Positions 60,317-64,000 of a DNA stretch of 64,000 nucleotides are shown one piece after another. Source of the stretch: Candidatus Poribacteria bacterium (GTDB taxonomy: Bacteria; Poribacteria; WGA-4E; WGA-3G); contig JAAXGN010000017.1 in the NCBI GenBank assembly GCA_012267415.1, positions 90,493-154,492 on the forward strand, written 5' to 3'. The translations under genes were made by a program, and so were the position numbers. Each line of letters opens with the position of its first letter. Position 1 is the stretch's first letter. The notes beneath the pieces were generated by a model. It was not told the DNA's origin, made no database searches, and saw only the letters and a list, made by a program, of their open reading frames with translations.

Positions 60317-60520
60317 TTTTAATCTCCTTGAATGTTGTGTTCTGATTTGTATCATGAATTGCTGTTTAATAGTATACCATGTTTTATGAAGAGTCGGAAA
60401 TTAAAATATAGTAATTGTTTGAGATTAAAACCAATTCTATTTGTTGCGGAAATGAAAAACGACTCAAACCCAGTAATTACTGGATTCAAGTCGCTTTATT
60501 ATAATATGCGATATTTTCGT

Positions 60521-61217
60521 TTATCGGACTTTCTTGATGCTTCCCCATTGGGTTGCGAGTTTTCCATTTGGGTCTACAGGAAACTTATCATCGCCGAAGT
60601 ATTCAATTTCGCCGATTTGAAAGTACGCGCCATTTGGGTTCAATGCTGTGTCAAAAGTGACGTGTCGGAAAAACCGATACCCGACTTTTTGAACGTCAAA
60701 ATCGTCACCTGCATCAAAACGGACGACTTGCAGTCGCTCGTTCCAAAAACTATCCCCCTCGTGAGAAAAGATGGTGGTAAAATCCTCACCCGTCGTTTGA
60801 TCCTTGAATTTCCCATTCTATAGGGTCTCTTTCAGGATAATCGTTCGCTGAAGAGACTGTGAAGTGTGTCAAGGCATAAGGTTTATCAAACTCAGCTGTC
60901 ACGTGTAGGCCTTCCTCCGGAATGCCTCCGCCAGGGCCGCATCACCATTTTGCATTGCTGGGTCCAAGTACGTTATCAAAGACGTTAAACGCAGATTCTC
61001 CACCCGCGAACCCGGGTTCATCGCTGGCAGAGAATTTGGCATTGTAATTCTTATCTGCTTCAGGGTCACCGTCGTCTTCTGGATCGGTTAGGTCTCCTCC
61101 TAACAGGGACCCTGTTCCTGTACCCAACACTTCCTCAGCCTGTGCCATGTCGCTTGTAATGATAACTAAAAAGGGTATCATCAAGATAAGTGCTGCTAAT
61201 ACTGATAGCATTTTCAT
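60521..61217 (-). pseudogene. Secreted discoidin-like protein with in-frame TGA and a frameshift
   Basis: A gene starting at ATG 61217 (AAGGAGG 9 nt upstream) with a signal peptide (VLAALILMIPFLVIITSDMAQA). It meets an in-frame TGA at 60942-60944 in the context SNAKW-U-CGPGGGIPEEG, where a Cys-Cys pair would be expected. It continues LHVTAEFDKPYALTHFTVSSANDY, WEIQGSNDG (F5/8 type C-like), meets a second TGA at 60786, and is restored by skipping one base to EDFTTIFSHEGDSFW and VGYRFFRHV, ending NGKLATQWGSIKKVR at 60521. One inserted base plus TGA suggests a pseudogene or sequencing error. The first TGA could still be selenocysteine, given four other Sec genes here. Confidence 0.65.
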
Positions 61218-61423
61218 TCTGTTCATCCTCCTTGAAAAATGATTCTCGCTTGTATATAAATATAATATATCGTTGGCGTTCAAAATTGAAATAAGGCAGC
61301 ATATCACATTAGCAAGAAATCGTCAAACGTTTTTGCATAAGGAAGGGGTGCAATATTCTGTCAGTCTTTTCTGTGCTGACGAAGATCCTGAAAGAATGAA
61401 AGCAATCGGAAAAGAGATAATGC

Positions 61424-62080
61424 TCACTCAGCAGCCCGTTCAATAGACCAATGTCTATCAGTGCTTTGCACTACAACTGCCCCTGGTATATCCGCTTTAA
61501 TCAACATCTGTTCTACTTCAGCAATTGTAAAAGATGCCAGGAAAGATTCATAATAGAGTTTCTGTTGAATAGGTGTATCCTCAGCAGCATATTTGTCTAC
61601 GAATGCTTGTGCTGCTTCTGGTGTTTCTGGTCGGATTAGGTCTCTTATGAGAACTACACCTTTTGGTTTCATGACTCTACCCATCTCTTTGAGTGCACGC
61701 AATGAATCATGAATGTGATGCACAATACTGTTCGAAATCAGACCATCAAAGGTGTTATCAGGATAAGGTAAGGATTTTGCATCTACGAGTTCAACCGTGA
61801 TACGTTCTGTTAGATCACTGTCCGCAATGTGTCGTTTGGCAATCTTTAACATCTCATCTGACAAATCTATCGCAGTGATATTTATATTCGGACACCTCTG
61901 TGCAAGTAGGATCGGTATTTGGGCTGGCCCCGTACCAACATCAAGAAAGTGACCGGATTTTGCACCGAGTGCGACTACACGATCAACAAAAGCTTGATCA
62001 ACTGCACCGTGCCCCATTGCATCATAGGCTTCAGCAGCTTCCTTTGTATCCATGACTTCTGGTTCAAGTATGCGTTTCAC
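61424..62080 (-). CDS. Class I SAM-dependent methyltransferase
   Basis: A 218-residue methyltransferase of the Methyltransf_11/25 type. SGHFLDVGTGPAQIPILLAQ (about 38-57) is motif I, NITAIDLSDEMLKIAKRH the acidic loop binding SAM ribose, VDAKSLPYPDNTFDGLISNSIVHHIHDS the motif II/III region, and RVMKPKGVVLIRDL the late strand. The class is clear; the substrate (small molecule or quinone-like) is unknown. It stands alone. A divergent promoter region separates it from the ATPase gene. Confidence 0.9.
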   Translation of the reverse strand: MKRILEPEVMDTKEAAEAYDAMGHGAVDQAFVDRVVALGAKSGHFLDVGTGPAQIPILLAQRCPNINITAIDLSDEMLKIAKRHIADSDLTERITVELVDAKSLPYPDNTFDGLISNSIVHHIHDSLRALKEMGRVMKPKGVVLIRDLIRPETPEAAQAFVDKYAAEDTPIQQKLYYESFLASFTIAEVEQMLIKADIPGAVVVQSTDRHWSIERAAE

Positions 62081-62211
62081 TGATTGTTATTCTCCCCAGT
62101 ATAAATCTCTTATTTATTTATTACTAAGCTAAAGACTCTTTCATCAAAGTATGTAATAAATTCTACCATATCCGATTTATAGATTCAACAAACATCTAAT
62201 CCTGATTTTTC

Positions 62212-62239
62212 TTGACACTTTTCATGAAAAGTGTTAATT
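62212..62239 (+). promoter_or_regulatory. Promoter with an overlapping 20-bp perfect palindrome (putative operator)
   Basis: TTGACA (62212-62217) is a consensus -35 box; TTAATT (62234-62239) is a plausible -10 box at 16 bp. Between and overlapping them lies the perfect palindrome ACACTTTTCATGAAAAGTGT (62215-62234). A palindrome placed over the spacer is typical of a repressor operator. It is 28 bp upstream of the ribosome binding site AAGGAG of the ATPase gene. Confidence 0.55.
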
Positions 62240-62266
62240 TTAATTATGAATTAAGGAGATGATGTG

Positions 62267-63865
62267 ATGAAAACTTTTGAGACGCGAGGGCCTGTAGATG
62301 CCGCGCGAAACTATGTTGTCAAGCGGACAACCGAACTTGCAGATTTCATTGCCCGCGCCAAACAAGGACGCTACATCGTCATCTTTGCACCTCGCCAGAC
62401 TGGCAAAACCACCTTTTTCCGGTGGGCATCAGATGCACTCGCAGCGGAAGATATAACTTACTTCCCTATTCAATTGAATTTTGAAGCCTATAAAAACCTG
62501 AACGCCTCTGTTTTTTACCGTGAACTCTACCAAGATATACGTGAACAAATTGGAATAATTTTCCAAAAACAGGGACACGTGCCATCGGAAGCACTTCATC
62601 AATATCTTCAAGAGTCTCAGATAACCGATCATCTTTCAATGCTACGCTTCTTTACAGCACTCGAAAATCTGCTAAAACCGCAGCGACTTGTACTGATAAT
62701 TGACGAGTTTGATGGCATTCCGCAAACCGTCGTGAGCGATTTTCTTCATTCACTCCGTCGTATCTATCTCTCTGGTATAGATTCACGTTGTCCTTTCAGT
62801 CTCGGCATCGTCGGTGTTAAAAATATAACACAACTTAACTATGACCGTTCTATATCACCTTTTAACATTCAGGACGAATTCGCTTTGCCTAACTTCACAC
62901 TTGAACAGGTGCAGGAACTCCTTGCCGAGTATACAGATGCAGTCGGGCAGCCTTTCGCAGCAGAAGTCATTGAAGCACTCCATAAACAGACAGCCGGGCA
63001 GCCGTTTCTTGTAAACCGATTCGCACAGATCCTTACTGAAGAATTGGACATCCCAAAAACCGAGTGTATCAACATGACACACTTTTCAGAAGCGCACACA
63101 CGGCTGCTGCGCGAACGGAACGTCAACATCCAGCATCTCATAACCAATATCCGCAAAAACCCACGTTTTGAAACTCTTCTGATGGGAATTACCTCTTACG
63201 ATAGAAGTGTTGAATTCAATTTAGATAACGAATATATTGGCGAACTCGCCACCTATGGTGTAATCGCGGAAGGTCCTGACGGGAAATGTGAAATTGTCAA
63301 CCCAATCTATCAGTATCGTATCATGAAAGCGTTCCAACCCCTGATAAATGGACTGGAACGCGAATACTTTCCTGAAGACGCGGAAACCGATTTCTTAGAT
63401 TATCTTACATCCGACGGTCAGATTCGCCTGCAGCCCTTACTTGATAACTTTCAGAGTTTTATCGCTCGTGTGGGATATAGAATTCTGCAGGTGCCAGAGA
63501 CACCGAAAGAGTTCGTCGGGCAATACCTCCTTTTTGCCTATCTTGAGCAGTTTGTCCGATTGGTCCACGGACGAATGTACCTTGAAGTCCAAACAGGACG
63601 TGGTAGAATGGATCTACTGATTCTGCACAATTCGCGAAAGTATATCGTCGAAACCAAGATTTGGGAGGGAGAACGTTCCTATACAACAGGCAAGAAGCAA
63701 CTCGCAGCTTATATGCAATTAGAAAACGCAGCGGAGGGATATTATGTTGTATTCGATCATCGAAAAAATCCAGAACAGCGGACAGAAACAGAGACCATTG
63801 AAAATTTTACCATCCGAAGCTACACCATCCCAGTCATCCAAGAACCACCTTCAGATAAAACTTGA
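62267..63865 (+). CDS. AAA-like ATPase with C-terminal PD-(D/E)XK nuclease domain
   Basis: A 532-residue protein starting at ATG 62267 (AAGGAG 8 nt upstream; a GTG at 62264 is also in frame). The ATPase domain has Walker A FAPRQTGKTTFF (about 43-54) and Walker B LVLIIDEFDGIP (about 143-154), and is of the AAA_14/MoxR-like archaeal STAND-related type (ALHKQTAGQPFLVNRFA is the sensor/helical region). The C-terminal 110 residues hold a PD-(D/E)XK nuclease core: GRGRMDLLILHNSRKYIVETKIW with Asp and Glu-x-Lys, as in DUF1703. Proteins of this layout are often annotated as AAA-ATPase-like with PDDEXK_9 and are suspected mobile or defence-related genes. The function is unproven. A palindromic operator suggests tight control. 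Confidence 0.82.
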   Translation: MKTFETRGPVDAARNYVVKRTTELADFIARAKQGRYIVIFAPRQTGKTTFFRWASDALAAEDITYFPIQLNFEAYKNLNASVFYRELYQDIREQIGIIFQKQGHVPSEALHQYLQESQITDHLSMLRFFTALENLLKPQRLVLIIDEFDGIPQTVVSDFLHSLRRIYLSGIDSRCPFSLGIVGVKNITQLNYDRSISPFNIQDEFALPNFTLEQVQELLAEYTDAVGQPFAAEVIEALHKQTAGQPFLVNRFAQILTEELDIPKTECINMTHFSEAHTRLLRERNVNIQHLITNIRKNPRFETLLMGITSYDRSVEFNLDNEYIGELATYGVIAEGPDGKCEIVNPIYQYRIMKAFQPLINGLEREYFPEDAETDFLDYLTSDGQIRLQPLLDNFQSFIARVGYRILQVPETPKEFVGQYLLFAYLEQFVRLVHGRMYLEVQTGRGRMDLLILHNSRKYIVETKIWEGERSYTTGKKQLAAYMQLENAAEGYYVVFDHRKNPEQRTETETIENFTIRSYTIPVIQEPPSDKT

Positions 63866-63940
63866 AAAAACAACACCCTATGCTAAAATACGCCAAACTC
63901 AGATAAAAACGGTGACAATTGCTTTACACACATCTAAAAA

Positions 63941-64000
63941 GGGTGTGTAAAGTATTTGGCAAAATATGCACAGAAAACCTGTAGGAGCGATCTCCGAATC
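63941..64000. repeat. Repeat fragments at window end
   Basis: GTGTGTAAAGTATTTGGC (63941-63960) resembles the end of the GTGTAAAGTT elements, and TGTAGGAGCGATCTCCGAATC (63980-64000) is an inverted copy of the repeat at 5693-5720, cut by the window edge. Confidence 0.6.

Overview
The window looks like a chromosomal contig of a Gram-negative-type, uncultured bacterium of the Candidatus Poribacteria or a close PVC/Latescibacteria-like relative. This is inferred from gene content: phytanoyl-CoA-dioxygenase-like proteins, a formylglycine sulfatase, several Gfo/Idh/MocA oxidoreductases, LamG proteins, a DUF6785-like membrane protein, DUF1611, a subtilase with FG-GAP repeats and a T9SS-type C-terminal tail, and LpxI (lipid A, hence an outer membrane). 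Intergenic DNA is unusually full of short palindromic repeats. No phage or plasmid backbone, CRISPR array or transposase gene was seen.

Layout. 0-3.2 kb: minus-strand SDR (cut by the window edge), pgeF, zinc-ribbon coiled-coil protein, tatC, tatA. 3.3-9.2 kb: an oxidoreductase, two membrane proteins and 1.3 kb of repeats with a possible structured RNA. 9.2-15.1 kb: a tandemly duplicated three-gene cassette of unrecognised, membrane-anchored or secreted Cys/His-rich proteins, the best candidate here for an undescribed system. 15.4-19.1 kb: subtilase. 19.2-23.0 kb: a ThDP enzyme and mtnA between inverted repeat elements. 23-28 kb: amidohydrolase, PhyH dioxygenase, two small selenoproteins with heavy-metal-associated (HMA) domains, and a short UvrC-like nuclease. 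28.1-29.9 kb: an apparently inserted DNA methyltransferase-HNH fusion. 30-39.2 kb: a plus-strand run of PhyH, sulfatase, selenocysteine thioredoxin-fold lipoprotein, argD-like gene, lipoprotein, ispE, tRNA-Gln, rplY, amidase, GerMN protein and pth. 39.3-46 kb: D-amino-acid-type enzymes, a DNA glycosylase, two oxidoreductases and a GrdB-like selenoprotein. 46-53.8 kb: PPi-type phosphofructokinase, a second ThDP enzyme, a glycosidase-like protein, a MacB-type permease and lpxI. 53.7-64 kb: a YkgJ-like protein, a cold-shock/Hfq-like fusion, a glycosyltransferase, prs, gpmI, LamG protein, a broken secreted gene, a methyltransferase and an ATPase/PD-(D/E)XK protein.

Cross-cutting themes. (1) At least four genes read through an in-frame TGA that sits in a U-x-x-C motif followed by a small hairpin, so the organism very probably uses selenocysteine. 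A fifth gene has TGA at a Sec-Cys position but also a frameshift. (2) Several families of 100-330 bp non-coding elements recur; one family (ends ATGAAGATTAA / TTAATCTTCAT) sits repeatedly at the exact centre of other palindromes with no evident target duplication. (3) Housekeeping synteny is partly kept (ispE, tRNA-Gln, rplY, pth), with prs displaced by about 20 kb. All functional calls come from reading motifs by eye; no database search was possible.
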